Source: Anisus vortex (lineage: Eukaryota; Mollusca; Gastropoda; Planorbidae). From it: DNA of 64,000 nt. Under the pieces are notes generated by a model. The model saw nothing but the letters and a program-made list of their open reading frames with translations, was not told the DNA's origin and searched no databases. The position numbers and the translations under genes are program-made. Positions within the stretch are counted from its first letter, which is position 1. Each line of letters opens with the position of its first letter. Where the stretch lies: NCBI GenBank assembly GCA_949126835.1, contig OX421497.1, positions 27,352,242-27,416,241 on the forward strand. Reading direction: 5' to 3'. Shown piece by piece: positions 1 through 9,495 of the stretch.

Positions 1-1195
1 CCTATGTACATACAAGATATCTAATAAGCGTATTACTCATACTGGACACGGTGCCAAGCTAGAAAGGCCCTAGGTACATACAAGATATATAATAAACTTA
101 TTACTCACACTGGACATGGTGCCAAGACAGAAAGGCCCTAGGTACATACAAGATATCTAATAAGCTTATTACTCATACTGGTTACGGTGCCAAGCTAGAA
201 CGGCCCTAGGTCTATAAAGATATCTAATAAACTTATTTCTCACACTGGACATGGTGCCAAGACAGAAAGGCCCTAGGTACATACAAGATATCTAATAAGC
301 ATATTTCTCACACTGGACACGGCGCCAAGTTAGAAAGGCCCTAGGTACATACAAGATATCTAATAAGCTTATTACTCATACTGGACACGGTGCCAAGCTA
401 GAAAGGCCCTAGGTACATACAGGATATCTAATAAGCTTATTACTCATACTGGACACGGTGCCAAGCTAGAAAGGCCCTAGGTACATACAGGATATCTAAT
501 AAGCTTATTACTCATACTGGACACGGTGCCAAGCTAGAAAGGCCCTAGGTACATACAGGATATCTAATAAGCTAATTACTCATACTGGACACGGTGCCAA
601 GCTAGAAAGGCCCTAGGTACATACAGAATATCTAATAAGCTTATTACTCACACTGGACACGGTGCCAAGCTAGAAAGGCCCTAGGTACATACAAGATATA
701 TAATAAGCTTATTACTCTTACTGGACACGGTGCCAAGCTAGAAAGGCCCTAGGTACATGCAAGCTTATTACTCATACTGGACACGGTGCCAAGTTAGAAA
801 GGCCCTAGGTACATACAAGATATCTAATAAGCTTATTACTCATACTGGACACGGTGCTAAGGTAGAAAGGCCCTAGATACATTCAAGATATCTAATAAGC
901 TTGTTACTCATACTGGACACGGTGCCAAGCTAGTTAGGCCCTAGATACATACAAGATATCTAATAAGCTTATTACTCATACTGGACACGGTGCCAAGCTA
1001 GAAAAGCCCTAGGTAAATAAAAGATATCTAATAAGCTTATTACTTATACTGGACACGGTGCCAAGCTAGAAAGGCACTAGGTACTTACAAGATATCTAAT
1101 AAGCTTATTACTCACACTGGACATGGTGCCAAGCTAGAAAGGCCCTAGGTACATACAAGATATCTATTAAGTTTATTACTCACACTGGACATGGT
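1..1195. repeat. 68-bp tandem repeat array
   Basis: About 17 head-to-tail copies of a 68-bp unit, cut by the window start. Each unit carries an AAGGCCCTAGGTACATACA block, usually GATATC and AAGCTT sites, and a CTGGACACGGTGCCAAG block. For example, TAGGTACATA recurs at 71 and 139 with a spacing of 68. Copies differ by a few substitutions and one is shortened near 750. The last unit runs straight into the RT remnant that follows. Two more units of the same family lie at 44195-44338, again directly before the same RT. Confidence 0.95.
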
Positions 1196-1730
1196 GGCAG
1201 AGCGAAACTCTTCTAAGAAGGAAAAGGATACGTGACGAGCAGACGACTACGTGCCAACTTCTCTAATATGGAATGCTGGAATATTTGCTGAACGGTATTA
1301 GAGGTACCTAGAAGATAACGAGCACACCACCTTATCGTAGGTTGGATTTTGGTGACACTCTAGGTAAAGAGATGGCAGAAGGATCTCAGCGCAATAAGTG
1401 AACATTGGCAGTCAACCGAGATTTTAAAACAGCCATATGACAAGGTACGGTCACCAGGCTTGTTGTTAAAGCTACAGAATTCGGGTGTCATATCTAACAT
1501 GTATATGTGAGATAGGTTGATTTATGTCTGATCCCACTGCTGGAACTCGTTTTAGGAGTGCTATATCTCGCAAAGGCTCAGCGGAGCAAAGACTGCCCCA
1601 AGGAACGGTCCGCTAGTGCACATGATTCCTGGCTTCATCAAACTATCTAGGAAGTTCTCGTCTACTTTTTGTGGACGATCGTTTTATTTGGAAATGAGTG
1701 ATATGTATGCTCTAGAGTAGTAACTACAGC
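1196..1730 (+). pseudogene. Degraded non-LTR RT, 5' part of composite copy 1
   Basis: This matches 44341-44890 base for base over long stretches. In several frames it reads as pieces of a Jockey/I-like reverse transcriptase. One piece around 1430-1510 resembles the family motif in which a conserved catalytic Asp is followed by 'AYDKVRSPGLLLKL'; the first residues here are altered. Numerous stops and frameshifts make it non-coding. The RT starts abruptly at the end of the tandem array, so its 5' half (endonuclease and early RT) is missing. The rest continues at about 5035 after a block of later insertions. Confidence 0.7.
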
Positions 1731-1887
1731 AGGCCGACCGAAAGCAAATTGTGTTCGGCCGAAACCGAAAGCAAACCGAAATTTATTTTTTGTTAGTTTT
1801 TTGGCTTCGGATGAAACCGAAACTACATCGAAAGAGTCAATTTGTCTACTTTCGACGCCGAAACCAAAACCGAATTTCGGTCGGCCT
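1731..1887. mobile_element. 157-bp MITE with 13-bp inverted repeats
   Basis: The block starts AGGCCGACCGAAA and ends TTTCGGTCGGCCT, a perfect 13-bp inverted repeat. Its interior is rich in CCGAAAC/TTCGG motifs. It lies at the point where composite copy 1 stops matching copy 2. A similar motif, with ATTCGGTCGTC, sits at 4520-4551 and may be a piece of a second copy. No clear target duplication was seen. Confidence 0.55.
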
Positions 1888-2307
1888 CTAATGTTGACAA
1901 CTATAATTCTTGGACTTATACAATTTCGCTGAACTGCAACGTGGTAATCAAACCAGACCATTCTGCTCTAGATCAGGGGTCTCCAAACTACGGCCCGCGG
2001 GCCGCATGCGGCCCGCGAGGCCCTCTCAGGCGGCCCGCGGAGTCCTTTTTATCTACGGAAAAAATTATGGAGTTTTACTTGTATTCTGCCAAGTTCAACC
2101 ACCGTTTACGTGGACATTATGTTTTTACCGAATTAAAATTGAGGCGCGCAGTAGTACGTTATGTTTTCCAACCGATCACTTATACAATGCAAAACCTTAT
2201 TCGCTGCTTAATATTTCTACTTTTCAATTGGAAAGGATTGAGACAAAAATAATGCGAGTTTGGAGGAAAGACAAATAAGCTTAGTGTACATTAGGAAGTT
2301 CTGAATG

Positions 2308-2552
2308 TGGTACGGTAGCCGAGCAGCAGCGTGTTTGACTGAAGATCCGAGGGTCCTGGCTTCGAATCCTAATGCAGGCTAGGATTTTTTCCCACGATTT
2401 GAGGGTGTCCTGGAGTCTACCTGATCTTAGTTGAGGTAAAGTAAAGGCGGCTGTGCATAGTGCTGGCCACACAATCACCTAGTATGCCGTGGCCATAGAA
2501 ACTGGTGAACGCTGCTTCACCGGCTCTATGGATCAATTTGGTCCGACGGGAT
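2308..2552 (+). mobile_element. tRNA-derived SINE inside hAT-1
   Basis: The 5' part has a polymerase III A-box-like TAGCCGAGCAG and a B-box-like GGCTTCGAATCC about 35 bases later, the arrangement of a tRNA-derived SINE head. The body contains GTGCTGGCCACACAATCACC and CCATAGAAACTGGTG, which resembles SINE bodies common in gastropod genomes (from memory, not searched). It must have entered after, or travelled with, the host hAT element. The boundaries are approximate. Confidence 0.65.
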
Positions 2553-2759
2553 ACTTTACTTTTAAATTTTTAGGAAGGGCTGAAGGGAGACAAATTGTAA
2601 GCAAATAGAAGGCCTATAAAGGGGGAAAAGGTGTGGGGATGAAAAGTTGTTTCCCCCACTCTCAAATTGGGCACACCTTTTAAACGCGAACAATGTTTCT
2701 AGTACAAGGCCACGCATGCACGCCTTTTCTTCCCACCAAGAAGACTTGCATCAAAGCAA

Positions 2760-3895
2760 ACATAAGGAGAAATAAACACATAATTTGGAGAGTGAAGTCC
2801 GTGCAGAAAAATTAGCTAAATTACAAAATGACAATCACATCTCAGAGGACATTGTTCAGTTAATCCTCAAATGAAAACGAATCTTTAACTAAGGCCAGTT
2901 ATAAAGTTGCTTACGTTCTGGCTAAAAGTGGCAAACCGTTTACAGATGGTGAAGGAATGTTTGTTGGGAGGTGGATGAGGAACTTTGCCCAGAAAAGTCA
3001 AAACAATTTTAAAATGTAGCTTTGGGTGCAAATACCATTGCTCGCCGTGTTGCAGATATGGGTGAAAACATTGTGAATGCAAGCAGGTTTGCAATTTTAT
3101 GCAATTTAATAAGGTCACATGGGCTCAGTCATAGATAGTTCAGAGACATGTTGAAAGATACAGACACAGAATCAAAAGATTTACCATATTACACAACAGT
3201 AAGATGGCTAAGTTATGAGAAAATTCTGAGCAGAGTATTTAAGTTAAGAAAGGAAATAGGTGAGTCCCTGGAAAGTAAAGGCAAGCCACAGCCATTACTG
3301 TCTGATGAAGAGAGGGTATGGAAATTGGCCTTTGCCACAGACGTAACTACAGACTAGTCATTTAAATTTTATGAACCTAAAACTACAAGGAGAGTAAAAT
3401 CTAGTTTCTGATCTATACACCAACGTAAAGGCCTTCAGATCCAAACTTGTCTTGTTTTTGGAACAAGCACAGGCCAACAACTTGACGCACTTTCAACAGT
3501 GCAAGGTATTCATGGCTGAAGCAACAGCTGAGTTCCTCACGTCATTTGCATGCGAGATCATCAAAGAGCTCCAGCTGCAGTTTTATGAGCGGTTTTCTGA
3601 TTTGGATTCAAAGGCAGAAAAATTGAGACTGTTTCAAAACCCATTTGAAGCAGACGTGGCAAGTTGCCCAGATAAACTGCAGCTGGAGGTCATTGAGTTG
3701 CAAGCAAATGACCTCCATATGGATAAGTTCAAAGAAGAACAAACATTTTCAAGAATGAAATACGTAAAGAACAATTTAAGAACAAACTTTTCCGATGATA
3801 ATCTCAGGTCAATGTTGATATTAGGGACATCAAATCTAAAGCCAGAAATTTCTGCTATTTTGCCATCCAGGAAACAATTTCACCATCCCCACTAA
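2760..3895 (+). pseudogene. hAT transposase, GTF2IRD2-like, broken
   Basis: Reading plus-strand frames gives pieces in the right order for the GTF2I-repeat-domain-protein-2-like hAT transposases. Around 2890-2960 there is 'YKVAYVLAKSGKPFTDGE'. At 3148-3357 there is 'YYTTVRWLSYEKILSRVF', the conserved central VRWLS motif. At 3452-3895 there is the helical region after it, with 'QLQFYERFSDLDSKAEKLRLF'. The last two pieces are in different frames and a stop closes the first, so at least one frameshift is present. The final 'AILPSRKQFHHP' has replaced the usual C-terminal dimerisation core. It is a dead gene. The same superfamily is seen at 51418-52990. Confidence 0.75.
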
Positions 3896-4078
3896 TACAT
3901 GTGAACAAGTGTAGTGCACCAGTGTGTTAATAAATAATAACTGAACACAATAATATTAAATAAATAATTATAAACAGCGTCCATGTTTTGATTCTTTTAA
4001 ATTTGGACCTCGAGTGGCCCCCGAGCTGCTGTTTGATAGTTAATGCGGCCCTCGGGCTGAAAAGTTTGGAGACCCCTG

Positions 4079-5034
4079 CTCTAGATCATTGATGCCAAGA
4101 ACGTCAGCACAAATTCAGTAATGCATGTTTAGTCGCTTTCTCTTTCATCGTCACTTTTTTCAAGGCACGCTCTGCTTCTTCGTTCATGGACCGCTTTGAG
4201 ATACGTACCATGTGGCAGATGACCAGATGACCACATGACCTTTCAAGCCTGAAACTGTATGAAATCTTGGTTTCTCGCTGCCAAGTGATAACAGTTGTTG
4301 TTTTTTTTGTTGTTGTTTTTTTTTGCATTCTTTGCACTGCGCCTTGATTATCAGAATCGATTTTTGTGAAGTAATCCCACACTCCATTCTTTTTAGATAC
4401 TTTGGGGTGATTAAATAATCCATTTATTATTAACTTAAATTTTCTTCCTCTTACAGATTAATTTGTAACAGTTTAACTAGATGAAATTATCAATAAGCAG
4501 AGTAATAAGCCATTTCCCTACTTTCGGTTCCGAAACCGAAATTCGGTCGTCTATATTTAACTGATTTCCGAGATGTGGACTCTTAAGATTAACTACCTAA
4601 AATTACTCGTTCTTTATTTTTGTCATTTAAAGATAGTAAAGGTGCCGATTTGGACAGAGGCCCGTCTACCTGTGAGTGACACTAGATAGGATGTTATCAC
4701 TGTTCGACCACTGTCAGCAAATTAAGTAAAAGAAAAATCCTCTCCTAAGATAAACATTGTCAAGTACGAGCTGGGGTGTAAAGGCGATTATTCTGAGGAA
4801 CCTATTTTTGTGCTGTATTGTACCCGATTGATTATAGCCTCCCAATGCAAATCTACGCCACTAAAACTGCGTTAAAGACGCTGGCCTCTGCATAAAAATC
4901 AAGTCCTCAAAAAAGCTCCAAATGCGACGGTCGAAATTTTATCGAATGTACCCCTGCTCAACACGCACAAGTAACAAACCGTTTTCACTGCATGAAATTC
5001 ATTGTATAAGCGGATGGAGGGAAGCCAGCCTCCC
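4079..5034. other. Unassigned insert in composite copy 1
   Basis: This stretch has no counterpart in composite copy 2. It contains a CCGAAAC-rich patch (4520-4551) like the MITE at 1731-1887. It also has a T-rich poly-pyrimidine block at 4298-4325 and no convincing coding frame. A frame over 4922-5040 may belong to the same LINE as the flanking RT, but no clear motif supports this. Confidence 0.4.
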
Positions 5035-5860
5035 AAGAAGATTGTGGGATTATAAAAGGAGGTTCTCAATGCATTTCGTTATGCACTACACTGTTAACTT
5101 GAGCAAACAGATCGGAGTGCAGCCGCTTCCACAAATTTCTTCCTCTCTATCGAAAGTACGAATGCGCTTAAATAATCCCGCTGTCGGAAAACACAATAGA
5201 TTGGCTAAGATGCTTGCTGCCGCCCTGGATGGGGTACACTCCTATCAGGCGTGCGTCAAGAAGCTTACTGGTGGAAGTGCCACCAGTGTCATTGCGATGC
5301 GTGCTGGTTATAGAGCCCTTGAGCTGTACCCAAGGAGGGGCCAGTAGAGAAGAGTAGTCAGGGCCGTGTGGTGCTATCGGCAACTAGGAGGCAGAGATGG
5401 GGTCCATCGAGGCAGGCGGGACAAGATATAAGGATGGGTCGGAGGCGGTTGTCAATACTGCTACTCTCCTGCACGCTTAGGCCCATTTAAATCTTATCTT
5501 TAGGTACGGACTGAATGTAACTTTCCAGTTAATACCGAGTTATATAGCTGTCATAGGAAACGAGATAGTGGACTACTTAACCACTGTTTAGTCTATGGAA
5601 CCCGCTCTTAGCCAACTGTGCTCATTTGATAGTTACCACATAATTACTTATCCGTGATTGGGAGACTGAACAGTGGTTAACGAACTGGCACTTGTTTGAC
5701 AAGAGCCGAGGTGTTTGGTAAAAAGAAGAATCAAGTTGAACTGTGAAGGGGGCTCCACAGAGTTTCGAACAGGGCACTGTCCGAAAGGGGCTTACTTTAG
5801 TTGGCTTAGGTCCCACTTTGATTTGCTGTGTCAAAAATACAAGGATGAAGAAACGGTCAA
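5035..5860 (+). pseudogene. Non-LTR element, 3' part of composite copy 1
   Basis: Similarity to composite copy 2 resumes here (compare 44930-45800). A frame at 5035-5347 includes 'LTGGSATSVIAMRAGYRALELYP', which resembles the region between RT and RNase H in LINEs of the I/Jockey group. Downstream frames have RNase H-like 'GNEIVDYL' (5554-5580) and the 'TGHCPKGA' type of tail motif (5775-5800), as in the second copy. Stops and indels are frequent. I infer an I-clade-like element with an RNase H domain. The Biomphalaria nimbus family is of that type, but membership is untested. Confidence 0.55.
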
Positions 5861-6179
5861 GAACATGTTATCTGATTGACACTGACTGATCAGCCTTTTA
5901 AGGTGACGTTTCGATCTTGTGTGATAGAGATAAATTTAGGTTCCTTTTCTATCTTAAAAAGAAGTGGACTTCAAATATGGCACCAATCGACCCCGACGAA
6001 CGAAAAACAAACTATAAAATTACAACTATCTCCCTGTTTTACTTATTTTCTTCGCTGTCGTTTTAACGGTACAAGAAATATTTTAATAATATAATATTAT
6101 GGGGGGAAAAACTATAATTCCTCATACTTCTCTCTTTACGTTTTCAGTTATTTTTAGTAAAACAAATATTTTAAGTATA

Positions 6180-6720
6180 TTTTGTGCTGAATAGACTAAC
6201 CAGGTTTAATATAATTTGTGCTAGAATAGACTAACAAAGCATAGTTTGTCCTGGAATAGACTAAACAAATATAGTTTGGGCTGAAAAAGACTAAGTAGGT
6301 CTATAGACAGTGGCGTATTTAGACATGTTCCACATGTTCCATTGGAACAGGAACCTCCACACAAAAGGGGCCCCCACACATCCCAAAAAGATTTTTTTTT
6401 GTTACATCCCCATTCTTTAATTGAGAATGTAAAATAAAATTCATTTATTCCCCTACAATTTAAAGCGCTACAGTCCAACTAAGCTAGGCGCAACGTAAAT
6501 TGTATGATTTTACATAATGTATGAATCAACGGCACTTTTCTGAGGTATGTGAAAGGCAGGGCAAGGCCACGAGGGGCCCCCACATAAATTTGGGAACAGG
6601 GCCCCCAAAACCAGAAATACGGCCTTGTCTATAGATGGTGCTGGAATGAACTAACTAAGTATAGATTCTTTTAAAATAGACGAACCAAACAGTTTGTGCT
6701 GGAATAGACTAAAGAGTAGC
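6180..6720. repeat. Short 28-bp tandem repeat array, copy 1
   Basis: About eight degenerate copies of a unit close to TTTGTGCTGGAATAGACTAA, spaced near 28-30 bp and interrupted by the 320-bp hAT MITE at 6308. The same unit forms a far longer array at 46975-47840. Sequence after the array (6720-7230) aligns with 47850-48340. Confidence 0.85.
6308..6627. mobile_element. 320-bp hAT MITE
   Basis: The ends are CAGTGGCGTATTTAGACA and the reverse complement of CAAGGCCGTATTTCTGGT, so GCCGTATTT-type terminal inverted repeats are imperfect but clear. An identical 8-bp duplication, TCTATAGA, flanks it at 6300-6307 and 6628-6635. It has no transposase frame. GGGGCCCCCACA motifs occur near both ends in opposite orientation. 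It is a non-autonomous hAT element inserted in the 28-bp array. Confidence 0.9.
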
Positions 6721-7440
6721 TTTATGAAACTCACCTATTTTGCAGATAGCAACATAAGCAAATCGTATTCTGTTTGATACTGACGACTGTCTTTGATTCG
6801 CATTAGTTCTAAACCGCATACATACTAGCTCAACTGCTTATAAGATTAGCAAACTTGTGAGATCTTTGAGATTAAGTCCATTAAGCAGCTTATCTAAAGA
6901 AGCTTTAAGGCGTCGGAGGTATAAGGTTATTCACACAAGCAGCTAGATCTTAAACTACACATCATTAGGTTAAACAACATTAAAAATGCTAGTCTATTGA
7001 AAATATAATACACAATTTTGAAAAAGAAAATGAACACAAGCACTTATATAATTAATTAGTGAAATGAGTGTTAATTGAAGAATACTAGCTTCTTCAAATA
7101 ATTCGTAAAAGTTGCATCTCCATATTTTATTGGCTTTTTACTGGAACGAAGGGATATATTTGAAGAGCTTTTTTTCAAAATGCAGAAAACGCCATTTTGG
7201 AAAGATAATGGGTGTTTTTGCATACAGTATACCAGTTTCTGACATAACATGTTTCCTTCTGTTTCATCTTTTTAAACTATTATCTTTTTATTTATTTTTT
7301 AAAGGCGTTATGGAATTTTTGACCACTCCATGATAACAGAAATTTCGCCAAGGCGCATCAGTCTTATTTATTTAAAAAATGGCGGATTACGATGGGCTCA
7401 ACTGAATTTTATTTATATCTCATATTTAGCAAAAAAGAAA
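6720..7440. other. Non-coding flank shared with second composite copy
   Basis: The 6720-7230 part aligns with 47850-48340, including a TGAAACTCACCTATT block and a GAACGAAGGGATATAT block. No gene is visible. The remaining 7230-7440 is AT-rich unique sequence. Confidence 0.7.
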
Positions 7441-7482
7441 TCAACACTGCCCTAGACGAGAAAAGTCAAACTATTACAACCT

Positions 7483-7592
7483 ACTAGAAGAGGAAACAAC
7501 CAAGTTAACCAGAAGAGGAAACACCAAGTTAACCAGAAGAGGAAACACCTTTTTAACCAGAAGAGGAAACACGAAGTTAACCAGAAGAGTAG
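7483..7592. repeat. 24-bp minisatellite
   Basis: About four and a half head-to-tail copies of a unit close to AGAAGAGGAAACACCAAGTT followed by AACC. The units differ by one to five bases. The array is short and lies in non-coding sequence. Confidence 0.85.
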
Positions 7593-7841
7593 CAACCGTA
7601 CAGAATTCGGCAACGTGAGTAAAATGGCCTTTTTCTCTGACCTAATTATTATTTATTTTAATGACGTAATTAAGGTTAGCACTAGTTTCTAGGGATGGGC
7701 TATAGTCGATAAGTCCATATATTCTATATTATTTTTGATTTTAGGGTTCTAAACATATTGTTTCGATTAAAAAATAAAATGACACCGTCAAAATCCATTT
7801 CCATCAATGTTTCAGATTCGATGCTAAGAAGTAAGCAAAAT

Positions 7842-8610
7842 TCATAGTGCAACATGGAGATTGGCAAAACCTTCATCATATTTTTTAATGAATGAGAAAA
7901 GTTCTTGTGCCGTTTCAGGCATTCTGCTTTTAACCAGGAACTTCAGATCTTGTACTTCCTGATAAACCACAGACTGTGAAATGTCTTCATCATATTTTTT
8001 AGCCATATTATTGCAAATTTTATTGATTTCATCTTTGGAAAACATGTGGGGGAAGAAGAATAAAAAAAACGTCTGTCTGTTACTTGGAATCTAACTTTTC
8101 TTGAGTGCATTTCTTCAACAATGCGATCAGTTGCAGCTTGAAGCTTTCGCTTCAAATAAAGTTGTGGAATAAGCGGTTCGTCTTAGGCCGATTCTCTAGG
8201 CGTAAGTTTCTTCCGACGAACTCGCTTGATAACGATCTCAATTTCCCACTTGCTGCACAGTTCTATACCTTTATTCACTGAATCTTTGGTTAAGTTTTCG
8301 CGGTTCTCTTACAGCCATGTCGTCAAAGCATCAAGATCTTTATCAGCATCAGCCAAGGTCTTTCGGGACTCTGTAAATGTCAAACTTTAAAATACTTTTC
8401 AGTAATGTCTCACTGCCAGCCCTTGACTTGACAGTGAAGTTGTTTGATGAAGAAATTTCTTCCAGAGCATCAAGCACATCAATTAAATCAATTTCAATGG
8501 CTTTGGTATCGGGTATCAGTGCTACTCTTTGGAGTTAATGCAGTAACTTTCTTCATTGTCTCCCATCTATCTGGCCGGTTTCTTTCAATGAAAAGACAAT
8601 GTAAAAACAC
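7842..8610 (-). pseudogene. ZMYM1/DUF4371-like hAT transposase remnant
   Basis: Read on the minus strand, frames give 'RWETMKKVTALTPKSSTDTR' (about 8545-8500). That matches the 'LKPLSDTRWE' block of the zinc finger MYM-type protein 1-like transposase family. 'KRVRRKKLTPRES' and 'IVEEMHSRKVRF' follow, and then a frame ending at 7842 with 'AKKYDEDISQS' and 'QDLKFLVKSRM'. These are in the expected family order, but the pieces lie in at least three frames with stops. The nuclease core and the C-terminal dimerisation region are not visible. No terminal repeats were found, so the source element is undefined. Confidence 0.6.
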
Positions 8611-9491
8611 ACAAATCTGGATCTTATTGAAAGTGAAATCATTTATTTAAAAGTAAAATAAAAAGAAAAGCTGTGAAAATAAACGAAACAAAGGGATTTT
8701 AACCCTTTAAAGACTGCAGTTTTTTTGGTAATTTTAACTAGTTTAGGAGTGGTATATTTACTTGAACCACAGAACATGTATTTTCATTTGCTTATACATG
8801 TATTGTATATCATTTTGTTCAGAATTGAATAGTCTTTAAAATTTAATGGCCTATAAAGTGATATAGGCCCTGAGTTGAATTTTTTTTAGTCAAAATATTA
8901 TGACATAAATTAAAAAAAATAACAAAACAACACAGAAATGATAAATGAGAATAAAGAAAAAAATAAATGATAACAAGTGTGCATAAAATAAAGCAATTTT
9001 ATTAAACTATATACATTTCTACATAAAAGCTGTAAATACAAATATATTCTGTAAAGAAATAAATTATTTACTAATTTTTTTCTAAAAGGACCATAATTGT
9101 GAAATTTTTACTTCTCGGCAGGTGATTTGGTGAAGTTCTACAGAAAACATTTAATTTTATATAGACTATATAAGTATTATATATCATTGAATTTAAAATA
9201 TTAAATAAACTTTCAAATAATATAGGTTTTAAAACAATATAATCAAAAAAGAAAATTATTTACACTACATTTATTACATAATTGCAAAAAAAAAAAAAGG
9301 ATTTTTTGTAAAACCTTGAACTTGAATAAAGTACAACCAAACAAAGACACTAGTTAAAGATTTGAAAGCCTTATTATACTAGATTCATAGTTATAATTCA
9401 ATAATAAAATATGCTATCTAATATAACATATAATAAATGTAATAAAGCAAATAACTAAAAAAATTAATTACGCAATCAAATGTTAATTTTT
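8611..9491. other. AT-rich sequence without a visible gene
   Basis: Strongly AT-rich, with poly-A and poly-T runs (for example 9286-9298). A TTAACCCTTTAAAG motif at 8699 looks like a piggyBac end but has no partner. No coding frame or RNA gene was recognised. Confidence 0.6.
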
Positions 9492-9495
9492 TTAA

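Larger units (their letters stand above)
1974..4078 (+). mobile_element. Complete hAT DNA transposon (hAT-1)
   Basis: A 2105-bp element with perfect 16-bp terminal inverted repeats: CAGGGGTCTCCAAACT at the start and its reverse complement at the end. It is flanked by an identical 8-bp target duplication, CTCTAGAT, at 1966-1973 and 4079-4086. Eight-bp duplications and CAGGGGTC-type ends are standard for the hAT superfamily. Subterminal GGCCCGCGGGCC and CGGCCCTCGGGC stretches are also typical. It carries a damaged transposase gene and a SINE near its left end. Confidence 0.92.

Noticed and set aside
8699..8713. TTAACCCTTTAAAG as the left end of the piggyBac element
   Set aside because: It shows no similarity to the right end. 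TTAA at 9492 with CCGTTGACTAGCACATACA matches the right end far better.
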